NCBI GenBank assembly: GCA_964247055.1 | Contig: OZ176050.1 | Span: 12,090,001-12,154,000, forward strand | DNA length: 64,000 nt | Reading direction: 5' to 3' | Source of the DNA: Paragordius varius | Taxonomy: Eukaryota > Nematomorpha | Part shown: one piece after another, positions 47,652-59,830 of the stretch | Numbering within the stretch: position 1 is the first letter of the stretch | How the letters are laid out: every line of letters begins with the position of its first letter | Notes under the pieces: generated by a model | Told to the model about the DNA's origin: nothing | Database searches by the model: none | The model's input: the letters and a program-made list of their open reading frames with translations, nothing else | Program-made: the position numbers and the translations under genes

Positions 47652-49199
47652 ATGGCGGCTCTGACAAGTGTTGTAGTGTGGAACTCAACGCTTAATTATT
47701 CATTGGCTCAAGCTTTAAATCCCAATATGACATATATGGCGTGGCATGATAGGCACACCAAAATTATGTTTATTGAAAATGCCTTGCACGTAAGTTGTCC
47801 CGTATTCGATGAAAGTATTGAACGAATTCTATACATATTTTATGTCGGAGTAATTTCATGTCTATTGATTCTCGGGATTTTTGGAAACTTTTTTAGTTTC
47901 ATCATTTTCTCTGAGCTATCACATAAGGGTAACATTGGAATCTACTACCTCAAAGTGGCATCCGTATGGGACCTGATAGTCAGTTTTATGTTAATAAAAT
48001 TCCCTGTTGTTTACATGGCTCGACGGTATGATTTACCATTCACCTATGACTTTTGGCATGTGCAATTTCGAGCAAACGCTTTTATTGTACTCATCAATAC
48101 TTTCATGAGGTCTTCGGCTCTCATGGTTTTACTTATATCGATTGAACGATATTTATTTATTTATCGAATAACCATATACCGGAGAGTATTTACGGCCCGA
48201 TTATACAAATGGTATCCATTTTTTTGTTTCCTATTGGTTTTGGCCTTAACGGCACCCTATACGTATTGGAATGTTGTGTTGTATTGCTATGACCTACGTG
48301 TGAAACATTTCATTTTTGCCAAAGGTAAATTAATCAGTAATCAAGTCACATTTTATACGTATCAAATCGTGCGAGAATTTATATTATCCGTCATCCCTAT
48401 AACCTTAATCCTGTACATGAATTATAATTTGGTATCAGCCTTCAAAAAATATTATTTTACCCATATGGGAGCTGATGATCCCACTTTACCAGAAGGGGGA
48501 GGGGGGCGCGGAGAAACTCAATCTCGAAATGATCGAAAAACGTTATCATCTAATCACAAATCTAGTCAAGAACGTTCGCCAGGCATGTTAAGCAATAAAT
48601 CGCCTGCATATAAAATGACTCCACCAGCTAGGAAATCGTTAGTTCAAAACATAGCCAGACGATTATCAGCAAAGAGGTCTTTAAATCCATCTGTAAGGAA
48701 TCAATTAAATGCCGAGCCAAATAATGTGACCACCAATACTATCCCAGGATCAAATCCAAATAAATTTAGTCTCGCTGGTCAAAACCAAATATTACCAGAA
48801 TCTACTGTTCGATTTAATAGTAACACGACTCAACTTAGCCCTATTGATGATAAAAGTATGCGCTCTCAACAATCTATGACCTCCAAAATGAGTACCATGC
48901 CTTCGCTAATCTCATTTAAACCGGGCCGAAGAATTCTTATACTATTGTTTGCATCTGTCGTATCCTACGTGATTTTCGTGTCCCCAATAAGTATTCTCGT
49001 CATATTTTATCCGCTTTGGATCCAAAAATGTCCAGGCGAACCATGTGAATATTCCAAATTAGTGTATGTATTTAACACTTTGGAAACGTGTCACTACACC
49101 CTAAACTTTTACCTTTACGTCCTAGCGGATCCAAAATTCCGTGAACTATTTGTTGAATTGATAAAATGTAATTATTGGGATTTTGATATCGACGAATAA
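47652..49199 (+). CDS. Orphan rhodopsin-like GPCR, intronless, 515 aa
   Basis: Seven-helix receptor expected at the plasma membrane. Three N-glycosylation sites lie in the first 25 residues (NST, NYS, NMT). Helices: TM1 about 59-86 with the class A GN motif (GIFGN), TM2 97-120 (VASVWDL), TM3 138-168 ending in ERY at 165-167, TM4 187-211, TM5 238-262, TM6 426-455, TM7 470-493 with NFYLY replacing NPxxY. The third intracellular loop is about 160 residues, with a poly-Gly patch and many Ser, Thr and basic residues. The TM3 cysteine that normally pairs with the second extracellular loop is absent. Cysteines at 49, 460 and 465 could form other bridges. Overall shape suits a neuropeptide/FMRFamide-type receptor, but the ligand is unknown. 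The start is the first ATG of the frame. Confidence 0.85.
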   Translation: MAALTSVVVWNSTLNYSLAQALNPNMTYMAWHDRHTKIMFIENALHVSCPVFDESIERILYIFYVGVISCLLILGIFGNFFSFIIFSELSHKGNIGIYYLKVASVWDLIVSFMLIKFPVVYMARRYDLPFTYDFWHVQFRANAFIVLINTFMRSSALMVLLISIERYLFIYRITIYRRVFTARLYKWYPFFCFLLVLALTAPYTYWNVVLYCYDLRVKHFIFAKGKLISNQVTFYTYQIVREFILSVIPITLILYMNYNLVSAFKKYYFTHMGADDPTLPEGGGGRGETQSRNDRKTLSSNHKSSQERSPGMLSNKSPAYKMTPPARKSLVQNIARRLSAKRSLNPSVRNQLNAEPNNVTTNTIPGSNPNKFSLAGQNQILPESTVRFNSNTTQLSPIDDKSMRSQQSMTSKMSTMPSLISFKPGRRILILLFASVVSYVIFVSPISILVIFYPLWIQKCPGEPCEYSKLVYVFNTLETCHYTLNFYLYVLADPKFRELFVELIKCNYWDFDIDE

Positions 49200-49367
49200 C
49201 CTCTATCAATTTATTTCTGCGCTGAATTTATATCAATACAAAAGAAACCTCATGGAATTAAAGTTGTGCAATAATATTATTTTGGTGTAAACCGCCTTGA
49301 TACCATTAAAATGTATATGATAATATATTTATTTTAGATATATATATGCATTGTATTTTACAATTTT

Positions 49368-49373
49368 AATAAA
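49368..49373 (+). promoter_or_regulatory. Candidate poly(A) signal for GPCR gene
   Basis: AATAAA 168 bases after the GPCR stop. It lies before the convergent ENTH gene's last exon, so the two 3' ends are at most tightly adjacent. Confidence 0.4.
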
Positions 49374-49408
49374 TTTACATAAATGATGTTACATTAAAAT
49401 AATTTATA

Positions 49409-49498
49409 TTAATCGGCTAAATCATTTTTGTGGGCGCTTAAACTATTTTTGAGATTGGTGACTTCCTGTTCAAACGTGGCCATGCCCTTTAAATTTGG
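49409..49498 (-). other. In-frame, coding-like sequence after the ENTH-gene stop
   Basis: Directly after the TAA of the ENTH protein the same frame stays open for 29 codons (GMATFEQEVTNLKNSL...) and ends in a second TAA. Composition is richer in G and C than the neighbouring untranslated DNA and predicts a helical segment. No GT-AG pair was found that removes the first stop and keeps the frame. Confidence 0.4.
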
Positions 49499-52400
49499 TT
49501 AGTTTTCATTGTTTTGATTTTTATAATCGTTGTATATCTTTGTTTTGAGTTTTGAAGAAAAATCACCCCCAGCTAAGGGCATTAAATTGCACAATTGTTT
49601 GTTGGAATTCCCAACTGATGATAGCTTAAGACCAAATAGATCTCCTAAGGAACCAATATTGGTATTTTGAAAAGGGGGTTTTGGACTACTCTCTAAGGAT
49701 ATCAAATTTCTGTCATTGATACCAATATCCATACTCGGGCTTTGATTCTTTTGAGTATTAATGCGACACTTATGCCAAATGTTAGCTTTTTCTTTATTCA
49801 GCATTGATGTATTCTGCAAAGATGTTTCCTTGTTACAGTATTCTTGTCCGCGGAAATTTAAATTTATACCTGCATTACTATTCACAAGGCGAATAGTTTG
49901 AGGTGAAAGATTATCTTTGGTATTTGTAACGTATGATTCCGTTGACGTAAGAAGATATTCGGATTCAATTTCATTATTCGTATTGTAGTTATCGGTGGAT
50001 GAGGAATTATTTCGTATGTTTCGGTGTTTGAGCAAAGTTTCTGGCTCTTTTATATACCTAAATAGAGTTAAATAAATATATTATCTAGCTTTATGATCGG
50101 GGGAAGTAACGCAACAGTGTGGATTTAGGGGTTTATTATAATAGATAAAATGATTTGATGTCTTTCAAATATATAATCTATGAGTCAGATTTGTAGGGGT
50201 GCTTAACCGTTGACATCATTGCACAATGGTAGTTCGCCTACTTACATAAACCTTAATGTTATGACACTATCATAGCTTTTTATAACTTACACAATAATAA
50301 AAAAATTATTAATAAATGGCAACAGTATGCACATAGTGGTTAGTTAACATATAGCTGGCCAATTTAATGATACAGTATCGTATAATATAAAACAAATTTT
50401 GTCCATAATTAAATTAACAAATTTATTGTTTCATTATAGGAAAAAAATTGTAATTTCAGCCATTTGTTGTTTTTTACCCATACGCTACTATATTGTTAAC
50501 TGGCCAAAATAATGTGAATTGACCAACATTAATTTACCCGCGGTTACAGTTGGCATGTTTAAATTTATCATTGTTGGTGGTGGTACTATCACTACTGTAT
50601 AGGAAAGGGCGTTCACGCAAAATTTGAGCATGTAATCGTTCAAGCATCAAAGTTTGATCATTCGTAAGAAGCTGGATTATGTTTCGACATTTGCATTCTA
50701 TGGCTGGCAGGGAAACGGCAAAAAGTTTGGAAGAATTTTGCAGTTTACACATTATCTTTTGGGCATCTTTTGGGCTAAGGGTAGTTTTATTGCATAAATC
50801 ACCCATGTATAAGTCAAATTTTGGTATCATTCCAGCTCGATAATCAGTTACAATACTCCCATTGTAATGGTTGTAATCATAGGAAAAAAATTTTGCAGTT
50901 CGATCCGTTGTAGTATCTTCCAATGGCCTTTTTACTTTACAAACTACTGACTCTTTATACATTTTTGCACAACATATTTCACAATCAATCACATTGATGA
51001 GTTTGATATGCAATGATTGTATGAGAGACAAATGCTCGCTCTTCATGATATGGGTGAATCTCATGGAGCCATTTTTAATCTGTATTAAAATTATCTAATT
51101 AAAGGGAACAATATGTATGTATCATTTATATAAGATTGTATTTAAAATATCTAAAAAATATTCAGTTTTTCATTTGTTTTGTAAATTTTCAAACAAACAA
51201 AGTTTGTAATGAGCGTTATATTATGTTGCAATAATTTATTGTATTGCTGTCTCCTAGTTTGACACATAATAAGCTCTACAGATTTTCCGTAATTCCTCCA
51301 AAAAAACAAAGAGTCGCCCATTCAGATTAATTTTTTTGATACAAGATAGATGTTTGATATCAAATTATTTGCCTATTTTTATAAATTATAATATATCAAT
51401 AAAATATTGTTATATATTTATTAAACTCCAGTTTCGCATTTTTGTTAAAATGAGTCTAACAGACAAAAAAGCCGATATTGCGAGATAGAAATTTAATTTA
51501 TAAAATAAAAAGACTTTGAAAAGTTACGCATATTTTTGAAATCGAACTAATTAAAGTTTTATCAAATGTATTTTTTCCAGGTGTTTGGAAGTATGCTGGA
51601 AACGGTCTTTTTCCATTTGTCCGATGAAAATATCTCAAATTTTATGTCAAATTATTCGTTTCATTTAAGTTAGGTTTAAATATTAATACCATCTTTCAGA
51701 AAAGCGAGAAATTTCTTATTCTGAGGCAGGAAATGTTTAGTGGCAAAAAAGTGTTTTTAAACATTTCAAGCATATTCAAAATCTGTGAAAATATGCTATA
51801 AAATTATGCTAAATTTTTATTTTTAAGAGCCAATTTTGTCATAACAAATGTTTTTATGAAATAATCTCTAAATATTACTATGCAATCTCAGGGTTTGTTA
51901 ATTTAACTATACAGCCCATTATGATGTGTTATTAAAATGTGAGACAGGATTTTATGAAAAAATATAATTTATTACAAACATTTTCTGCCTATTTACTTCA
52001 TAATTTTTAACAAAATAATTTGTGATTTTAGCATATTGTGATCAATTTTTTATTATAACCATATAAGGTTCTAAAATAAATCGGCTAAGACACCATGAGA
52101 ATTTTTATTCATTTATTAATCAGTTTTTATATATATTTCATCATCATTGCCTAATATACGCACAATTGTCAGGTAAGATTAATAAATAATATATATAACC
52201 AATGATAATTGCTAAAATATTAACGATAAAGTATTTTTAGGTAATTAGGCATTAATTGAAATTTAATTATTTAAATAGAGAAATAATTATACTGATATTG
52301 TGTAGATCAAATATTTCCATCAAAACTCTAATATAGTTTATTAAATAAAATTATTCTAGAACTATTTGTCGAAACAATATTACAAATATACAATTTAATG

Positions 52401-54215
52401 AGTCTTTAAGAATTTTAGCTGTATCATTTCTATCATAACAGTTTACTAAAACTCATTTTTTAAGTACTTTTTAAAAAAATCGCGAAAAATTTATCTTTAA
52501 TTATAACTAAAGCTTACCTGAAAGTCAAAAGACGTGGTAGTCAATTACTCCAAATTAAAAGATTTAAAATAAATGGCCTAAACAAATTGTAAACTATTAC
52601 AGTGTGCATTTTAATGGTTGCGTATTTCATATTATAGTATGGCTATTTGCAACACATTAGTGTATGGATTGGAAAAAACAACAACATGTTGAATAAACAA
52701 TTATTTCCTTTATTTTTTCCACACACTACTGTGTTGCAAATTGCCCCACTATAATGCGAAATAAACAACCATTAAAATGCATGCTGTAAAACCGAAATTC
52801 GGTAGCTGTGACAATCTTGTGAAATTAAGTGTTAACCAATTGTATAAAAATTACATATGTGCAAGCCATTTAGAACCCCTATGTTAAAAAAATAAAATTA
52901 CCATATATTCCAATACAATGAAACTTTTGTAAATAATTCTCCACTCCAAAGCATCCAAGCACTCCATATCATCAAAACAAGTTAAACGCTCAATCAAAAT
53001 ATCCATAATTTCGTGCATATGATGTTCTCTGTATGTCTTAAGAGCCAATTGACGCATCTCTAAGCATGGTGGACCCCAGGGGTCTTCATTTGTCAATTCG
53101 CGAACCTATTTTATAGAAATCATATTATGTAAAAAAATAAAAACTGATTTGATGTACGTTTTCGTTTATAGCGACGGTTGGAAATACATTCGCGTAAGAA
53201 GCCAAGCGCTCAATATTTAATACAATTACACTATTGATTGTTTTAAGAAATTTTTATTCTGATTCAATTTGAAATTGATCCAGAAATCAAAATATCTGGG
53301 TCCTAACCCCGTTTTTATTATTTTGTTAATGCTAATTTTTACGAAATTCCATACATTATTAAACAATCGCGTAGTTAACTATCTATTGATCCTAACGCAG
53401 CTGTTCTTTACATGGTTGAAACCGTTATAGAACTAATTAAAATTTCCAAAAACGATCCGAATCGGTTCTAGAAAACCGCTGTATCTAAAAGAACAAACTA
53501 TTTTCTGCTTTTTAATTTTAAAAGTTTGTTCAAGGTAAATTACCTTTTATTGTTTTTATCTATTTTATCCAAATAGTGTGTTTCAATTTTTTGGAAAGCA
53601 GCATATAAGACCTGTTTATAAAATTGGTCGAAATCAAAACCGAACCCAAAAACGCGTCTGGTTTCAATCCTTGGATTGAATGTTTCTCTGAGTTTTTATA
53701 AAATAGAAATAAATTATGTAAAATATTTTTTATTTTGAACCCATAACTGCCTGCTATAATTTTCACGGATTTTAATGCCTTGAAGTTCTTAGATTTGTCG
53801 CTTATTATTTAAATAAAAATCTTCTTAATACCTCCTATCTATTTAAAATTAAAAAAAATCTTAAATTAATTTGAATTAAACAAATTAAAATTATCCTTAA
53901 CCAGTTCAAATTTACCCTTGAACATTTTGATTCACCCTAAAAATAAAGTTTTGAATGCCAAAAATATCTATATTTTATATTTTTAAAAAATGAACTTTGT
54001 TGATTAACAATAGAGAAAATGAAACAAGACTATAAAAAATATATATCAATATAAAGTTTGAAGAACACATAGTTTTTAGGGTGATTTTCAAATGTTATAT
54101 TTAAAGTAGGGGTATCTGATGATATATCATATTAAGAAATTACCTTAATTTCAGTTTCGGAATAATCATAAATATAATTGGTTAATTTGTCTACAAGTTT
54201 CCGAATTTTCAGCAT
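49499..54215 (-). CDS. ENTH-domain protein, epsinR/CLINT1-like, with inserted loop
   Basis: Clathrin-adaptor-type protein expected on TGN/endosomal membranes. Exons: 54144-54215, 52902-53105, 50538-51079, 49499-50057; 458 residues, all phases consistent. The start, MLKIRKLVDKLTNYIYDYSE, mirrors the CLINT1 N-terminus (MWKVRELVDKATNVV..YSE). VRELTNEDPWGPP, YKSFIVLEYMIKNGSMRF and, much later, CRNIIQLLTNDQTLMLERLHAQ complete the ENTH fold. Between the last two blocks about 90 extra residues replace the usual short loop, and the typical GKDxG motif of that loop is gone. The C-terminal 280 or so residues are Asn/Ser-rich and disordered, with DLFGL as a possible clathrin or adaptor motif. It converges on the GPCR gene. 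It could also be a diverged epsin, but the N-terminal match favours CLINT1. Confidence 0.8.
52597..52789. mobile_element. Hairpin MITE with TTACAGTGTG ends
   Basis: Left arm TTACAGTGTGCATTTTAATG and inverted right arm TTACAGCATGCATTTTAATG match over about 70 bases, through GGTTG...ATTATAGT...GCAACACA. The TA-CAGTGT start resembles Tc3-type ends. It lies in an intron of the ENTH gene. Confidence 0.85.
53895..54100. mobile_element. MITE family A, copy 8 (worn)
   Basis: CAGTTCAAATTTACCCTTG and ATTCACCCTAAAAATAAA at left, TTTTTAGGGTGATTTTC at right; the terminal bases have diverged. It lies in the first intron of the ENTH gene. Confidence 0.65.
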
Positions 54216-54899
54216 ATTTTTGGAATTAGTTCTGGTAAGATAAATATTTAGATTTATACCATATAAATAAGGTTTTTCAAATAGAAATTTAATAAAATTT
54301 AAATTGTAAATAACTAACTACATTACACATTCAATTATCATTCTATTCTAAAAAAAATGCATTCTAACAAGTTTTTAAATTATAACCAGCCTTTGTATTA
54401 TAAATTTAAAATTTTCTTATGCGGTTAAATATTTTTTCTTATGGTAGTATTAGCCGTCATAACCGAATAATTTGAAAAATGGGATTTAACATTATAGTAA
54501 CTATTATAAGGAATTAATTTTTTGTTAGCAACATATATATTTATTATGTCTTTTTTTTAAAATAAATTTTAAATCCAAACAAATCAGATGATATGGTAGA
54601 ACTTTAGAAACAACCTTGATGTAATTGGGTATTGGATTGTTAAATAACAATCTCACCACACATGTAATGGAACAATAATCTAATTTAAAAGAATTTTCTG
54701 CCTGCACTGTTTTAATCTATATAGTATGAAAATGTAGGTGGCTTTAATACGATTTTCCGGAAAATTCAACAATTATATTTTTATAATATTAACGATCGAA
54801 TCAGAGATAGGCGGCCTATTTTAATTAGCTGTATTTAGTTTCTCTAAAATGACAATTGTTGCAAAAACAATTTTCACAACATTTTTTGCACAATATGAG

Positions 54900-55500
54900 A
54901 CAATGAGCTAGCGCTTTTTTAAAATAAGCTGCTGGTAACAGTCTCACTCTCTATAAAAAGTTGATCATAAAAAATTTAAGCTTTCACTTAATTTTTACCA
55001 ATTTATGAGACCTTAAGAATTTAGCGTTTTAGATATTCACAGTTAAAAGCAAAATTATAGTCAGTGCATTTTTGCTTTAGCAGCTCGGTAGGTTTCCACC
55101 CTTTAAATACCATATAAAAGCTAGTTTGGCTCAATTTATAAAAAAACATACAATTTGAATAGGCATTTTAACAGTTTACAATTTAAAAAACCTTAGCCAG
55201 CGCTTTTTAATAGCTGGGTAGGCCCCCACCTCCTGTAAAATGCGCCACAGAGCGTTTTAACCCAAGTTATAAGTAAATCATATGAACTTGATAGGGGCAA
55301 CTATTTTCGGTATAAAAGTTTTAAAGCGTCTTATTTGCCGTTCGATAGGGTTCCACTCTTGCGCCAACTTAAATAACGTGACATTGAAGCAATTTTTTTA
55401 AAAACTAACCATAAAAATTGAATTGATTTAGATGTTTTCCATATAAAGTCAAATTTAACTTAAGCGTTTTTGACCTCTCGGGCCCATCATTTACGCCACC
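54900..55500. repeat. Degenerate tandem repeat, period about 130 bases
   Basis: Related modules begin near 54905, 55070, 55200, 55328 and 55465. Each has an AGCGCTTTTT/AGCGTTTT-like box followed by AGCTGGGTAGG..CCACC or a variant (AGCTCGGTAGGTTTCCACCC, CGTTCGATAGGGTTCCACTC). Copies are too diverged for exact borders. Confidence 0.5.
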
Positions 55501-55507
55501 ATATAAT

Positions 55508-55772
55508 CAAGGGTTTCCAACATTCGCCCTCCGAGACTTTATTTGCGGCCCGGTTTGGAAATCCAAAATTTGTAAAAATATGCTAATGAAATTTTAGTAA
55601 AATCGTTATTTCCTTAACTTTTCTAAATAAGTCTATCCAATTGGCAAGTAGAAAAATTTTTATATTGTGTTGCATTTTACAGTATTATCTTGGGAATCTA
55701 AGAAAGTATTTGTGAATCCCCATATATATTCTAAATGCGGCCCACAAAGCTATTAGTTTTGGAAACCCCTGG
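55508..55772. mobile_element. hAT-type MITE
   Basis: Left end CAAGGGTTTCCAA and right end TTGGAAACCCCTGG are inverted. Internal TTTGCGGCCCGG and ATGCGGCCCAC next to the ends are typical of hAT non-autonomous elements (CAGGGGTTTCCAA...GCGGCCC). The flanking 8 bases are similar but not identical. Confidence 0.7.
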
Positions 55773-56269
55773 TATAAATATAACGTGATCTATGTATAGT
55801 GGTTTTCAATGTTTCCCGCATAACGGCAAATTTGGTGTGTCTTTTTTAGCTACTCGTAATGGCTCTCTCTATAAAGTGATAACGAAGCTGATTTCATGCC
55901 ATTAATATCGCGAATAGTTTTATGTATCCTACATACACTGTGTACAAAATCAGTGGCTATAAAAAAATTACATGAAATATATATATTCTGATAAGAAAAT
56001 GTATCAGGGGTGTTTTTGGTTTTATGGCCCTTGTATTGAAAGGTAATAATACTTTTGTAAGTGCTTCATATCAGAAAATGGCAAATATTGCGGACATTTT
56101 TTGTAATAAAATTTTTTTGGCGAAAGCTAAATGCTTCATTCAAAAAATCACTAAAATATATCAAATACTACTTATAAAAGGCAAAACAATATTTTTAATG
56201 TTTAAATGCTGGCCCGAAAGCATTAAATTTTTTAGCTCAATCTAAAATTAACTGAATCGCGAAAATGCT

Positions 56270-56930
56270 AGGATGCGACAAAATTTTTTATATATTTGAT
56301 AAATTTTGACAGCAAAAAATATTTAAATGCATATTTTACAAAAATTCAATTTTTACGAAAATTTTATTGAAGCGTCCTTTGTTTTAGTAATGATGAAAAC
56401 GGTAAAAAACTTAAAGTTTTTCACCAAAATTTTAATTTTAAGGTTTGTTAACTTTTAAATTTAGAAAATTTTAAAAAACACAATTTATATTTGACTTAAA
56501 TTTGAAGAACCAACATTAAAATCGGATTTTGAAGATAAAAATGTCATCAAAGAACAATAAATGTGTTTTTATAATCCTTAAAAGCGTTTTATTCCGTTTT
56601 CCATCATGCCTAAAAAGATTATGACGCTCAACATTGCTATAAATTATTTTGTAGAAAGTGTGCATTTTTAAAAACCATTTTTTATGTTTAGCTTATATTA
56701 AAATTTTATCACGCCATTCCGGCATTTTGCGCTAAATTTAAAGAACTAGCCCAGTTTAGTAAAGCGAAAAAATACGGTGCTTGCCAACATCTGAAAATTA
56801 AAAAATTTTAAATATTATTTTGCTCTTAAAAATACTTTATGATATTTTTTAGTGATATTTTTTGGAATATATTTAACTTTCATCAAAAAAAATTTATTTC
56901 AAAAAATGTACTTATGCCATTTTCTGATAT
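56270..56930. mobile_element. Interspersed repeat family G, copy 2
   Basis: Collinear with 21040-21860. Possible long inverted ends: CATATCAGAAAATGGCA occurs at about 56067 and again, inverted, at about 56920, which would extend the element to roughly 56050-56945. No coding capacity. Confidence 0.6.
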
Positions 56931-57277
56931 GGACCACTTACCTGCGAAAGTGTAAATAAATGTCTCATATCACTCAAAAGCTCCATGATATTCCTGATAA
57001 TATAAATATTTCTATAGGCTATTTTTTCTGGACATGGTGTATATATCATTCTTTAAATATATATACATATATATTTATTCTCGATTTTTTTAGACACTTT
57101 GTATTATAATTATTAAATATTTATGTATTATAAAATATTTATTTAGGGTTTAAAATGATATTTATAAATATTTTTTGTAAATTTTTTTGTGTAATCTTTA
57201 AATAATTTCATTTCATACCGTACCTCGGTAAGTGTAAAATTTGAATTCCATTACCACACACCATTTAAAGATCTCAC

Positions 57278-59777
57278 ATGTCTGCGAATCGCTTATCAAC
57301 TAAACAACGTGCTAATTATTCTCAGACATCAAGCGCTTCATCAACACCTAGAACACGGCAAGATGCTGTAAGTCCAGCACGTATATCTCGACTGCAGGAG
57401 AAAGAAGAGTTACAACATTTGAATGACCGCTTGGCTGCATATATTGACAAAGTTCGACATTTGGAACATGAAAACGACAGGTTGTTATACCAAATTCATT
57501 CCTCCGAAGAGACTGTTAAAAAAGAAATAACCAATATTAAGGGGATATATGAAACAGAATTATCAGATGCCCGAAAGCTATTGGACGAAGTATCCAAAGA
57601 TAAAGCCAAACTTCAAATTGACATTGGGAAATACAAAGGCTTAGCCGATGATCTTAGCGTAAAGTAATATTTTTCCTTTTACATCTTTTGTTTTGTAATC
57701 AAAATATAATTACATTATTGTTTATGTTTCATGCAACTTAAACAGTTACTTTATGATTTATTATGACTCATGCTAGTTCTGCATAATCATACATACACCT
57801 ATTTTTAATATTCGTAAAAACTTCTTAATATTAAATGCTTTAATTTTAAAAAAGTAATAAAATAATATATTATCAAACTTTTTTGGCATAATTTTCTGTA
57901 TCAACCACCTTTTTTTCAAGATGATTTAGTTCGATTATAGTTTTATTGTAGTATATGAACGAAGGTATATATCATATATTGCAATCATAATTAAAACTGT
58001 ATGCCTTGTATTTTTATTGTGGTTTATATTTGTATAACCAATACCACAGTTTATTGATCTTCAAACGGATTATATAATATGCATATATCGTGTACGATAT
58101 ATGATGGAGTTTTTTCTAGTATAAGGCTAGTAAAATTGCCCTCATTAGTGGTAAATATCTAGTTTTCTTGCTGAGAATTTTTACTTTAAAACGAGATTTA
58201 TAAATATGAATATTACTTATATTTATTACGATTCCCAAACTTTTATAATGTAAATAAATTTTCAGATTCGTGTTTATTTTACAAAAATATTGTTTCACTA
58301 TTGTTTTGTCACGAATGCGAGAAAGGCCTTTAGATGTATTCATACGTACTTGTAGTTGAGTTGTTTTACCAAAAAATAAAGAATGACCTTGATAATCATA
58401 TATATCTGTTGTACGTTTATTTTAAAAGAATTTATACACAAACGCATTTAAAACTTATTGCAGGATGTCTCTTTATTGTCTTTTTATTTTTTACGACCTA
58501 AACTTTTATGTATTTGAATAAAATTTAGTCGCTTCTTTTTACCAATTCTGTTAATCAATCGATTTTTGGTTTTGCTACATTAAATAGCTATAACAAGAGG
58601 AAAAACCTCCAAATATTTTTATTTAAAATTAACTACTTTTAAAACTAGCTATAATGTATGTATGGTTATATTTTTTATGGGGTCAGAAAGTTTTTTGGTA
58701 TAATTGTTTTCTTATTAATGATTTTATTTATATTTATTAAACATTCATAATATATAATATTAGTGCTGGGTCATTATTCAGTCCCACTATAGTAATCGGT
58801 CTGACCCTTTAAATTATTGTTTTATGATCTTATAAAATACTACAAGTGCTAATATTTGTTACCAATTAAAAGTAAATGGAACCGATCGATTTGGCTTAAA
58901 TAGCGATAGAATATGTTAAGAAGGTATTATATTTTGGGTAAATTCACCTAACAGCTTGCAATTGGGAACAATATTGACAAATGTAATTTTTTTTCGATTT
59001 TAACTGCTAGTTAACAATACATATGCTCTTTGCCATCCTATCTGGCAATATTAAATAAAAAAACCAGGATTGTACATTTACTTATACTTTAATTTCCCTT
59101 TTAACAATTTACAAGGCCCATACAACTAATAATATTGTTGCTTTAACACCACCTTTTCACTTTTTTGCTCTAGTTGAAGTTGTTTTATATCCCAGACCTA
59201 AACCGGCTAAAATTACAGAAAATTTTAGTTTATTATCAATAGTTCTCATATATTAGATAAAAAAATTATATTTTTTCTAATTTTGTGACCTCAAGAGTCT
59301 TAAATTGGGAAAGCTCCAAAACACGATTGAAACGTACATCTGGATATAAAAATCAAAATTTATCAAAGTTTTGCTGATTAAATTTAGCCTGAAAGCCTTT
59401 TAAAGTTAACTAACCTTTTTCTAATCATAATATACATTTATTTGACTGCCGCATAAGCGATTTAAAAAATTTATAGAAAAAACTGGCGGCAATAAAGTTT
59501 GAGATAGGATTTTTTAACAAATTTACATTTGTCAAAAAAAATTTGTATAACGCGCCCAAAAGGCTAAAGAAATCTTATTTTTAATTTCGGCTAATACCTT
59601 AAATACTTACTTTTTATGATATTCAAATTTCAGTTAAAGGATATAAAACTGCCCCAAAAGGTAATGACCGATAAAAAGAACACGTCTACTGCCCATCATC
59701 AATACTTTTATGTTTTTCTAAACAATTAATTATATACTTTACCAAAATATAGAATATCTTGTCCAAAAAACGTTAAG

Positions 59778-59830
<53 letters not shown>

